Source: Proteobacteria bacterium UBA2996
Lineage (GTDB): Bacteria; Pseudomonadota; Gammaproteobacteria; Arenicellales; UBA868
DNA length: 6,526 nt
Direction: 5' to 3'
NCBI GenBank assembly: GCA_002346525.1
Contig: DDZY01000154.1
Coordinates: 2,108 to 8,633, forward strand
Under the pieces are notes generated by a model. The model ran no database searches. It had not been told where the DNA came from and worked only from the letters and a program-made list of their open reading frames with translations. This document shows, in pieces, positions 1 through 6,480 of the stretch. Position numbers and translations under genes: made by a program. Each line of letters opens with the position of its first letter. Within the stretch, counting starts at the first letter, position 1.

Positions 1-1209
1 CGGCAATTTGTGCAGTGTATTGCCGTGTAACACGACCGTCGGGGGGTTTCGCCCCCCCTGGTGCGCATATTTTGGCTTGATGGTGCGATTGTTGACCATC
101 GGCGGCTTATGATGCTCGACCGCCCGGGCCAAAGCCCTGTTCAGGATGCTGGTCCCCATCTCGGCCATCGCACTGGCCCGTACTCCTCGAATCGCTTTGG
201 TGAGTTCCGCAATCCCGGAACCGTGCTTCGCAGAGATAAAAACGCTTTGATGCTCCGGCAGGAAATCGAGCTTACGGGAAAGTTCGCGTCGAAATGCGTT
301 CTTGTCCCTCCTCTCAAGACCATCCCATTTGTTGATGGCGATCACAATTGAGCGCCCCGTCTCGATAATCAAGCCAGCAATCGTCGCATCCTGGTCGCTG
401 ACTCCCTCCCTCGCATCCAGCACCAGCACTGCGGCTTCGGCAGATGCCAACGCCTGCAGGGTTTTTACGACTGAGAATTTCTCCAAGGTCTCGCGCACGC
501 GGGATTTTCTGCGCACTCCTGCGGTATCCAGCAGCAGCAGGGTTTCGCCGTCGCGCTCAACGGGCACCGCCACACTATCGCGTGTTGTTCCGGGAAGATC
601 GGCCACAATCATCCTTGGCTCACCCGCGAGGCAGTTAACGAGGGTTGATTTGCCGACGTTGGGCCTGCCCACTATGGCAATCCGATTGGCGTTTGAAGTG
701 GCCTCTTCAGATTCCGTGTCGGGTACGATGCCGACGATTGCATCTAACAGATGACTGACGCCTTGCCCTGTTTTAGCCGAGACGACCTGGGGCGGTCCCA
801 TGGACAGCTCAAAAAATTCACTGGCGGTAATATCGCGATCCAGGCCTTCCGCCTTATTCACCGCCACCAAGACCGGGGTTTCGTCCCTGCGTAAATCTTC
901 GGCGATGTCCCGGTCTGCGCCCGAGACTCCCTCTCGTGCATCAAGCAGGAATACCACCGCGTCGGCCTCTGACATCGCCTGAAACACCTGCTCGCGGACC
1001 GCGGCACTCAGCACATCCCCGTCGTCCGAGAGTCCGCCGGTATCAATCAGGAGAAAGTGCTGATCCTGATGCACAACCTCTCCATACAGTCGGTCACGGG
1101 TGACGCCAGGCTGGTCATCAACCAGAGCCTCGCGCGAGCGCGTCAGTCGATTAAATAACGTCGACTTGCCGACGTTGGGTCTGCCGACAAGGGCGACAAC
1201 GGGAATCAT
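1..1209 (-). CDS. der: Ribosome-assembly GTPase Der (EngA), 3' end cut by window edge
   Basis: Der is an essential cytoplasmic GTPase with two tandem G domains and a C-terminal KH-like domain; it acts in late 50S ribosomal subunit assembly. The first 403 codons are visible, with no stop before the window edge. Domain 1: P-loop GRPNVGKS at residues 9-16, DTGG at 56-59, NKAE at 118-121, SAK at 144-146. Domain 2: GRPNVGKS at 181-188, DTAG at 228-231, NKWD at 293-296, SAK at 326-328. The KH-like part begins near residue 350 and contains the conserved YAHQGGRNPP at 381-390. Compared with E. coli Der as I remember it (490 residues), roughly 50 residues are missing off the edge, and the linker between the G domains (about 162-175) is short, without the long acidic stretch of the enteric protein. 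The ATG start follows an in-frame TAG, and MIPVVALVGRPN matches the family N-terminus. No clear Shine-Dalgarno precedes it. It lies 38 bases after bamB. The domain 1 G4 motif has Glu where Asp is usual. Confidence 0.97.
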   Translation of the reverse strand, partial: MIPVVALVGRPNVGKSTLFNRLTRSREALVDDQPGVTRDRLYGEVVHQDQHFLLIDTGGLSDDGDVLSAAVREQVFQAMSEADAVVFLLDAREGVSGADRDIAEDLRRDETPVLVAVNKAEGLDRDITASEFFELSMGPPQVVSAKTGQGVSHLLDAIVGIVPDTESEEATSNANRIAIVGRPNVGKSTLVNCLAGEPRMIVADLPGTTRDSVAVPVERDGETLLLLDTAGVRRKSRVRETLEKFSVVKTLQALASAEAAVLVLDAREGVSDQDATIAGLIIETGRSIVIAINKWDGLERRDKNAFRRELSRKLDFLPEHQSVFISAKHGSGIAELTKAIRGVRASAMAEMGTSILNRALARAVEHHKPPMVNNRTIKPKYAHQGGRNPPTVVLHGNTLHKLP

Positions 1210-1247
1210 GATGTTAAGAAGCGCCGATACGGTCTAGGAGTTCAGGA
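1210..1247 (-). other. bamB-der intergenic spacer
   Basis: This 38-base gap is the largest between genes in the window. Read on the minus strand it has no recognisable -10/-35 pair, no stable stem-loop with a T run, and no purine-rich Shine-Dalgarno close to the der ATG. An in-frame TAG lies within it, which limits how far upstream der could start. der is therefore probably transcribed through from bamB. Confidence 0.6.
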
Positions 1248-2411
1248 TCACTCACCAGCCGACCAGGCGGTCAGCGCTCCATTCTCAGACAGGGTGATGA
1301 ACTGGTCTTGATCGCCTGAACCGTATATGCCCAGTACCGCGCCGCCGCCCCCTTTCTGACGCCCCACGAGTTGTCCTGAAGCGACATCGATCAGGTAGAG
1401 CAGACCCTTGTAATCCCCGACGACGGCGAGGTCGTTTTTCCCTAGGCCAAGCGGCCCGCTCACTCCCCTGCCACGCAGGACATCCACTTCCCACATTTGT
1501 GAGCCAGTACGGATATCCAGACCTGAAACGGATCCATCGTCCGTTGTCACCAACAGCGTATTCCCCACAGAACTCAGCGGGCGCAGAGTGGAGTGATCCG
1601 AATCCCACTCGATGCGTTGTGTCTTTAGTGACAGAGCACTGATCTGGGCTTGAAAACCAGCAATGATCAAGCGATCCCCCATTTGATAAGGGTCCGAGTC
1701 AATATCCACCAAACGGTTGACTTCGTTACTGCCCCGAGCCCGAAAGATACGCGCACTCCAGAGCTCGGCGCCTGATTCCACATCGATACCCGACAGTCTG
1801 CCGCTGGCAAAACCAATCAACGCGACACTGTCGATAATCAGAGGGGCAGAGAGCCCTCGAACCGTGAGTGCGGGGACTGATCGCCGGACACGCCAAAGAA
1901 TTCTGCCCGAGTCAAGGTCTGCGCCGATGACCTGACCATCGCCGGATCGGAGCAGAACTTGTTTTTCAGCGAACACTGGACGAGCGAGAATCTCCGTACC
2001 CATTTTCTGCCGCCAGCGGGTCTCACCGTTCTCAGCATCCAGCGAAAAGACTTCGCCCGCCCGAGTCACCGCCAACACTTGTCTGGCGTCTGCACCTACG
2101 CCGGCTGCCAGCGTCTCATCCAGATCCCGCTTCCAGAGAATATCTCCCGATTGGGCGTCGAGAGCATAGACCCGGCCCCCAGGTTCTGCCGCATAAAGCC
2201 GGTCGCCCTGAAACGCAGGTGTCAGAAGAAAGTTGCTGTTCTGATATCCCTGTCCCAGATCACGGCGCCAGACCTTTCGTAACGTGACTGTCTGCTCCAC
2301 TTTTGGGGCCTGCGCAACCGGTCCTCCCTCGCGCATAAAGTGGATGGCACTCTTTCCGCAACCCAGCAATGGCAGCATTATTGCAGCCAGTAGTACACAA
2401 CGCACCGTCAT
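1248..2411 (-). CDS. bamB: Outer-membrane assembly lipoprotein BamB
   Basis: BamB is a beta-propeller lipoprotein of the BAM complex. It binds BamA on the periplasmic face of the outer membrane and helps deliver beta-barrel proteins for insertion. The N-terminus is a lipoprotein signal: a hydrophobic segment ending in LLGC, with the lipidated Cys at residue 18 (counted from the ATG). Gly follows the Cys, with no inner-membrane retention Asp. PQQ-type blade repeats of the form LDxxSGxxLW recur near 83-97, 123-137, 163-176, 208-222, 259-272, 297-311 and 340-353. The RGLSAP (185-190), GSNEVNRL (227-234) and VVGDYKG (330-336) stretches match the family's conserved loops. At 387 residues it is close to E. 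coli BamB (392). The ATG at 2411 overlaps the yfgM TGA by one base (TGATG). A GTG one codon upstream (2414) is also possible and sits 9 bases after AAAGGG, so the start is uncertain by one residue. Glycine-rich GGGG near 354-357 is unremarkable. Confidence 0.95.
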   Translation of the reverse strand: MTVRCVLLAAIMLPLLGCGKSAIHFMREGGPVAQAPKVEQTVTLRKVWRRDLGQGYQNSNFLLTPAFQGDRLYAAEPGGRVYALDAQSGDILWKRDLDETLAAGVGADARQVLAVTRAGEVFSLDAENGETRWRQKMGTEILARPVFAEKQVLLRSGDGQVIGADLDSGRILWRVRRSVPALTVRGLSAPLIIDSVALIGFASGRLSGIDVESGAELWSARIFRARGSNEVNRLVDIDSDPYQMGDRLIIAGFQAQISALSLKTQRIEWDSDHSTLRPLSSVGNTLLVTTDDGSVSGLDIRTGSQMWEVDVLRGRGVSGPLGLGKNDLAVVGDYKGLLYLIDVASGQLVGRQKGGGGAVLGIYGSGDQDQFITLSENGALTAWSAGE

Positions 2412-3073
2412 CACCCATCATCACCCTTTCGGGTCATATTTATTTTTGCAGTAATCAATCGTCCTGCCTGGGAATCCGCTGCGACCCCCTGGAGCGCCTC
2501 CTCATAGGCCTGTCGTGCTCCGTCCAGGTCACCACTGGCAACTAGTGCGTCGCCGAGCAACTCCTGAAAGTGCGAGGTAAACCCTTCACCGGCCTCCGCC
2601 TTGGCCAGGGACCGAATCTTTTCCGGCTCTCCATCTTTGAGCGCGATCACCGCGAGCCGTACCCGAGCTACCTGGCGCATGACAGGATCGGATGTTGACG
2701 CAACCAGGTCATTCAGCGCAGTCTGCGCCTTTGCGCTGTCGCCCGTCTCGAGTGCCAGCCTGGCCAGCATCAATTGGGCCAGGTCCGCATAACCGCTTCC
2801 GGAATGCTTTGAAATCAGCGTTTCGGCCGCAGAACTTGCTGCCTCCGACCGTTCTGCCGCGGCTGCACCCAACATCTGTTCATACAGGATTGAGGCTTTT
2901 CCAGCCTGACTATCCTCATACATACGCCATCCCTGGATACCACCGACACCGCCGATTCCAATCACGACGCCCGCAATGATTCCAGTACCGTTGCGTTTCC
3001 ACCACTCCCGCAGCTTCTCGGTTTCATCATCATGGGCGATGTGAATTTGTGTATCAGGTCGTTCTCGCTTCAT
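2411..3073 (-). CDS. yfgM: YfgM-type membrane-anchored TPR protein (ancillary SecYEG factor)
   Basis: YfgM proteins are inner-membrane proteins with a short cytoplasmic N-terminus, one membrane span and a periplasmic TPR-like domain. In E. coli YfgM associates with PpiD and the SecYEG translocon and takes part in periplasmic chaperone traffic. Here residues 1-28 are charged (with EKLREWWKRNG just before the span), residues about 29-47 form a glycine-rich hydrophobic segment, and the rest is alanine-rich helical repeats: about 97-128, 132-160, and the best-defined one at 167-196 (ELLGDALVASGD then ARQAYEEAL), which matches the family's C-terminal repeat. At 220 residues it is near the E. coli length (206). 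It starts 12 bases after hisS with a weak GGAA site 6 bases upstream, and ends overlapping bamB. Position between hisS and bamB is the usual one for this family. The membrane segment is unusually rich in glycine (GIGGVGGIQG) but still long enough to span. Confidence 0.93.
   Translation of the reverse strand: MKRERPDTQIHIAHDDETEKLREWWKRNGTGIIAGVVIGIGGVGGIQGWRMYEDSQAGKASILYEQMLGAAAAERSEAASSAAETLISKHSGSGYADLAQLMLARLALETGDSAKAQTALNDLVASTSDPVMRQVARVRLAVIALKDGEPEKIRSLAKAEAGEGFTSHFQELLGDALVASGDLDGARQAYEEALQGVAADSQAGRLITAKINMTRKGDDG
2424..2429 (-). promoter_or_regulatory. Probable ribosome binding site for bamB
   Basis: On the minus strand AAAGGG lies inside the last codons of yfgM, 9 bases before the GTG at 2414 and 12 bases before the ATG at 2411. 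The spacing slightly favours the GTG, while codon preference favours the ATG. Translation of bamB is probably helped by ribosomes finishing yfgM. Confidence 0.4.
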
Positions 3074-3085
3074 GCGTTGTTCCGT

Positions 3086-4366
3086 TTAATTTGATGACTC
3101 TGTAATCGCCTGAACGGATGCCAACAGATCGTTCAGCGGCACCGTGCGTTGCTCACCTTGCCCACGTAACGGTTTCACTTTTACCGTTGAGGTTCCGGCT
3201 ACCTCTTCGTCAATGATCACAACCACTTCAGCGCTGCTGTTATCGGCCCGACGAAGTTGCTTTTTCAGGTTGCCTTGACCGCAATTCACCTCGACATCAA
3301 CTCCTGCACCCCGAAGCCGTTCCGCATGGCGGATTGCATCCACCTCCGCGACCTCGCCCAGCGCGGCGACAAATACGCGGGGCGATTGTATCGGAGTCTC
3401 TTCTCCTTGCAGAATGACCAGTTCGATCAACCTCTCGAGACCGCAGGCAAATCCGGCCGCCGGCAGGGCACGGCCCCCCAGTTGCTCGACAAGGCCATCA
3501 TACCGCCCGCCCGCACAAATCGCGCTTTGGGCGCCCAATTGGTCCGTTGTCCATTCAAATACGAAGCCGGTGTAGTAGTCGAGGCCGCGCACCAAGCGGG
3601 TATTGACCGAGAAGCGGATTTTCACAGCCGTCAACAGCTGCTGCAACCGCTCGAATCCTTCCCGCTCGTTGCTCTCAAGAAAGTCCGAAAGACTCGGCGC
3701 TCCATCCAACACTTCCTGCGTGCCTGAATCCTTGCTATCGAGAATTCTCAGCGGATTCCGTCCCAAACGCCTTTGGCTGTCGGTATCAAGCGCATCAACG
3801 TGATCCAAAAGATAAGTCTTGAGCGCATCCCGGTAGTTTGCGCGCGCTGAAACCGATCCCAGAGAATTGATTTCAAGATTCAGGCCCGTGATACCCAGAC
3901 TGCTCCATAATCGTTCTCCGACAGCGATGATCTCCGCTTCGATATCGGATCCTGCCCAGCCTAATGCCTCGATCCCAAATTGATGAAACTGTCGATAACG
4001 GCCTTTTTGCGGTCGTTCATGCCGAAACATCGGTCCGACATACCAGAGTCGCTGTGTCTGGTTATGAAGCAGGCCATGCTCATTCCCCGCACGGACGCAA
4101 CTTGCTGTCGCCTCAGGGCGCAGGGTAAGGCTGTCGCCGTTGTTGTCGGTGAAGGTATACATCTCTTTTTCGACAATGTCCGTCTGCTCTCCAATGGACC
4201 TGCGAAAAAGTTCAGTACGCTCGACCACAGGGGTTCGAATCTCCCGATAGCCGTAGCGGCGGGACACGTCCCGGATCGTTGCCTCTACCCGCTGCCAGGT
4301 CTCGATCTGCCCTGGCAGAAGGTCATTCATTCCCCGAACTGATTGAACGTTGGTATCTCCGGCCAT
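3086..4366 (-). CDS. hisS: Histidyl-tRNA synthetase (class II)
   Basis: HisRS charges tRNA-His with histidine using ATP, as a cytoplasmic homodimer. The 426-residue product fits the bacterial length (E. coli 424). Visible in order: family N-terminus VRGMNDLLPG (10-19); motif 1 region around IGEQTDIVEKEMYTF (58-72); RPEAT (83-87); motif 2 FRHERPQKGRYRQFHQFG (114-131) with the catalytic Arg; the histidine-specific RGLDYYTGFVFE (260-271); GGRYDGL (286-292); and motif 3 AAGFACGLERL (303-313). The anticodon-binding domain runs from about 328 to the end. The ATG at 4366 gives the standard N-terminus and lies 4 bases after the rodZ stop, with a weak GGAC 9 bases upstream. The reading frame stays open to an ATG at 4441, but that would add 25 non-conserved residues inside rodZ and is unlikely. 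ispG, which normally precedes hisS in this cluster, is absent. No sign of damage. Confidence 0.98.
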   Translation of the reverse strand: MAGDTNVQSVRGMNDLLPGQIETWQRVEATIRDVSRRYGYREIRTPVVERTELFRRSIGEQTDIVEKEMYTFTDNNGDSLTLRPEATASCVRAGNEHGLLHNQTQRLWYVGPMFRHERPQKGRYRQFHQFGIEALGWAGSDIEAEIIAVGERLWSSLGITGLNLEINSLGSVSARANYRDALKTYLLDHVDALDTDSQRRLGRNPLRILDSKDSGTQEVLDGAPSLSDFLESNEREGFERLQQLLTAVKIRFSVNTRLVRGLDYYTGFVFEWTTDQLGAQSAICAGGRYDGLVEQLGGRALPAAGFACGLERLIELVILQGEETPIQSPRVFVAALGEVAEVDAIRHAERLRGAGVDVEVNCGQGNLKKQLRRADNSSAEVVVIIDEEVAGTSTVKVKPLRGQGEQRTVPLNDLLASVQAITESSN

Positions 4367-4370
4367 GGCG

Positions 4371-5720
4371 TCAACGTCCGACACGCACCTTCGCGTTACG
4401 ACCGGACTTTCCGACGGGGATGCTGAACTCCCGCCCGCCATAAATCACTTTGGTGCCCTCAGGATAACTGACCAGCAAAGTGAACGGTGGTTTGCCAGCC
4501 AGACTGACGACCTTTCCCCCCTCGACGTATCGTCGAAGTAGTTCGACGTTATCACGGTCCCACACCACCACGTGTGTGCTCTCTTTTACCTTCAGCGTAA
4601 TGCCGCGACTGTCCGCAGTCACCGGGCGCGTCGTCACACCTGTATCTGCGCGCGACGACGAAACCTCGGGATTCAGGGTTTGGCCTTGCGCCGAAGTCGC
4701 GGGGGCCGCCCGGGTTTGAGAGGACGTCTGGCTGTTTTCTTTTTCTGCAGTTTTTGTAGGAGCACTTTGGGCCGTTTTTGCTTTTGTTGAAGAAGATGAT
4801 TGTTTCTGGATCTTCTTTTTTGCTTTTGCGCCGGTATTCGCAGATGTGGAGGCAACTGTTACTGGGTCAGACTTCTTTTTCTGACTCTTTTGATTTTCCC
4901 CTGGTTGCTCTCGGTTCTCTTTTTTCGCGACCCGCTCTTTCGCTTGACCTTTCTTTGCTGACTTTGCAGATTGGCTTTCTGGCTCTTTCGGTTGAACCGC
5001 TTGCGCCCCAGCAGTGGGTGTTTTCGCTACGCTCTCAGACCCGTTGCCGGTGGACGCCGCGACCCCAGCCGTTGCAGCGTCGGCAGTGTATCCGGTTTCC
5101 GATGACGATCGCTCCGCCTTAGTGTTAGGCACGCTCGTGGACGCGCTTCCAAACTGTGGGGTCTCGCTCTCATCAGTCGGCGTTAATGTGACCGCAAGTT
5201 CAGGTTTCGGCTCAATAGCGACGCTTTCGTCTACCGTCGTCGTGGTATCGTCCTCCGCTACCGACTCGGATTGCGATCGCGTTTCTTCGGCAAGATCAAC
5301 GCGTAGACGTTCGACGTCACTCGCGCGGTTCAAGAAGGCGGCGTAGAGCCCCCCCACGACCACCAACAGAACACCCGCCGTGACCACCCAGCGATATTGA
5401 ATGGGAATGGGCTGCGGCCGGCTGGTCGCAGTCTCCGTCATAGTCCCGGGGCCATCCTCTTTCGGCGGCAGGAGTTCCTGCCGATCAGCAATTGCCTGCT
5501 CTATCGAGACACCCGCGAGACGCGCATAGTTGCGCAAATAGCCTACGGCATAGGTCCATCCGGCCGTGTGACTGTAATCGTCGGCCTCCAGTGCTCCTAC
5601 CACATGCGGCAACAGATTTAACTCTGCGGCGACATCCTCAAGACTCCAGCCATACAACTCCCGGGCACCCCGGAGAATTTCACCGGGACTGGTACTGCGC
5701 GTATCTGCAGAATCAGCCAT
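4371..5720 (-). CDS. rodZ: Cytoskeletal membrane protein RodZ
   Basis: RodZ spans the inner membrane and links MreB filaments to the cell-wall elongation machinery, helping set rod shape. The 449-residue product has the family order: an N-terminal Cro/C1-type helix-turn-helix domain (about 13-80, with GEILRGARELYGWSLEDVA and the aromatic-rich YAVGYLRNYARL) that in other RodZ proteins binds MreB rather than DNA; one membrane span at about 110-130; a long low-complexity periplasmic linker (about 131-371); and a C-terminal beta-rich RodZ domain (DUF4115 type, about 372-445, with VVVWDRDNVELLRR and GKPPFTLLVSYPEG). It is about 110 residues longer than E. coli RodZ (337), all in the linker. The linker is acidic at about 140-210 and strongly lysine-rich at 245-330. 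The ATG overlaps the end of pilW by 8 bases, with only a weak GAGT about 10 bases upstream, suggesting translational coupling. The stop is 4 bases before hisS. Confidence 0.95.
   Translation of the reverse strand: MADSADTRSTSPGEILRGARELYGWSLEDVAAELNLLPHVVGALEADDYSHTAGWTYAVGYLRNYARLAGVSIEQAIADRQELLPPKEDGPGTMTETATSRPQPIPIQYRWVVTAGVLLVVVGGLYAAFLNRASDVERLRVDLAEETRSQSESVAEDDTTTTVDESVAIEPKPELAVTLTPTDESETPQFGSASTSVPNTKAERSSSETGYTADAATAGVAASTGNGSESVAKTPTAGAQAVQPKEPESQSAKSAKKGQAKERVAKKENREQPGENQKSQKKKSDPVTVASTSANTGAKAKKKIQKQSSSSTKAKTAQSAPTKTAEKENSQTSSQTRAAPATSAQGQTLNPEVSSSRADTGVTTRPVTADSRGITLKVKESTHVVVWDRDNVELLRRYVEGGKVVSLAGKPPFTLLVSYPEGTKVIYGGREFSIPVGKSGRNAKVRVGR
4737..4988 (-). other. Lysine-rich low-complexity linker segment within rodZ
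   Basis: This stretch encodes RodZ residues about 245-328. By hand count it has 22 Lys/Arg against 9 Asp/Glu, the rest mostly Ser, Thr, Ala and Gln, with clusters KKK at 281-283 and 301-303 and SSSS at 308-311. The coding strand is rich in A because of AAA/AAG codons, so its base composition drops well below that of the surrounding gene. It contrasts with the preceding acidic segment (about 140-210: 16 acidic, 5 basic). It looks disordered; no fold or exact tandem repeat is visible. Confidence 0.8.
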
Positions 5721-6480
5721 TCCCGTTCTTACTCATCAAGACATTCAACTGTTGAACCTGCTCGCTACCCGGGTAAGTGCTCCGGAGCCGAGCCGCGTAC
5801 TCCATTGCAAGATCATCTGCACCAAGTTTGCGCTCAGTCCGGACCGCAAGCAAGAGGCTATCCGCGGTTATCCCGCCTGCACCGAACATGCGCTGAAGAA
5901 ATGCCCGGGCGCTGAGGTATTCCTCCAGTCGGAAACTCACCAGTGCCGACTGGTAAAGCACCGCGGTACTGTCAGGCTCGGCGACCAATGCCGCCCGAAA
6001 TTGGTCTCGGGCGGCTCTCAATTCTCCCGCTCCCATCAAACAGATTCCGAGGCCATATTGGCTGACGTAGGGCTCCGTGTTAAAGGGGTCATCACGTGCG
6101 GTCCTGAACTGTTCAGTCCCGCCGGCCCAGTCCGCTTTTTCACAAAGATAGCCCCCATAGTCGTTACGGGCGCCAACATTCCCCGGGTCGCTAACGAGTG
6201 CCTGACGAAAATGGCCCTCCGCGTCCGCCGTTTCGCCCAGACGCAATTTAAGCAGGGCCATGGCGTGGTTTGCGGTCGAGTCATCCGGTGCAATGGCGAG
6301 AGCATCGTTCATTGCTTCAAGGGCAGATGCCAGACGATTCTGCGCCATATATTCGAGTCCCAGTCGGGTATACAACTCAACCCGTTGGCTCGCATCCCAA
6401 CCGGGTTCATCCTCCCACAACGGCACACATCCGCTGATCAGCAGCATCAGGGTGAGAAATGCCAGGTACTTCCTCATCAT
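5713..6480 (-). CDS. pilW: Type IV pilus secretin pilot lipoprotein PilW/PilF
   Basis: PilF/PilW is a TPR lipoprotein of the outer membrane that is needed for localisation and multimerisation of the PilQ secretin in type IV pilus biogenesis. The 255-residue product has a lipoprotein signal ending LISGC, with Cys 18 lipidated and Val at +2, consistent with sorting to the outer membrane. TPR repeats follow from about residue 33 to 200 (for example LGLEYMAQNRLASALEAMND, EGHFRQALVSDPGN, ARDQFRAALVAEPD). The family signature NDYGGYLCE (106-114) and the C-terminal DSLLLAVRTERKLG and STYPGSEQVQQL stretches align with P. aeruginosa PilF (252 residues, from memory). The first ATG at 6480 is preferred: AAGG lies 7 bases upstream and it overlaps the rlmN stop as ATGA. 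The second ATG at 6477 is the alternative. The end overlaps rodZ by 8 bases. A general TPR lipoprotein role cannot be excluded if the host lacks pili. Confidence 0.93.
   Translation of the reverse strand: MMRKYLAFLTLMLLISGCVPLWEDEPGWDASQRVELYTRLGLEYMAQNRLASALEAMNDALAIAPDDSTANHAMALLKLRLGETADAEGHFRQALVSDPGNVGARNDYGGYLCEKADWAGGTEQFRTARDDPFNTEPYVSQYGLGICLMGAGELRAARDQFRAALVAEPDSTAVLYQSALVSFRLEEYLSARAFLQRMFGAGGITADSLLLAVRTERKLGADDLAMEYAARLRSTYPGSEQVQQLNVLMSKNGNG

Noticed and set aside
41..58. GC-rich stem-loop as a transcription terminator
   Set aside because: No T run follows on either strand, and it lies within the conserved coding sequence of der.
302..754. Plus-strand open frame of 150 codons opposite der
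   Set aside because: It lies opposite Der G domain 2, whose protein sequence is strongly conserved; the Ser/Thr/Arg-rich product is typical of the reverse complement of coding sequence.
1..1209. der as a broken or frameshifted gene, because it has no stop in the window
   Set aside because: A single frame stays open from the ATG at 1209 to base 1, with all G-domain motifs in order; it simply runs off the edge.
3257..3727. Plus-strand open frame of 156 codons opposite hisS
   Set aside because: It is antisense to the HisRS catalytic and anticodon-binding regions, with no family resemblance.
4367..4441. 25-residue N-terminal extension of HisRS starting at 4441
   Set aside because: The extension lies inside rodZ, is not conserved in HisRS, and the ATG at 4366 gives the standard N-terminus and length.
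4778..5346. Plus-strand open frames opposite the RodZ linker
   Set aside because: They arise from the low-complexity, stop-poor antisense of the Ser/Thr/Lys linker; products are Ser/Leu/Phe-rich without domain features.
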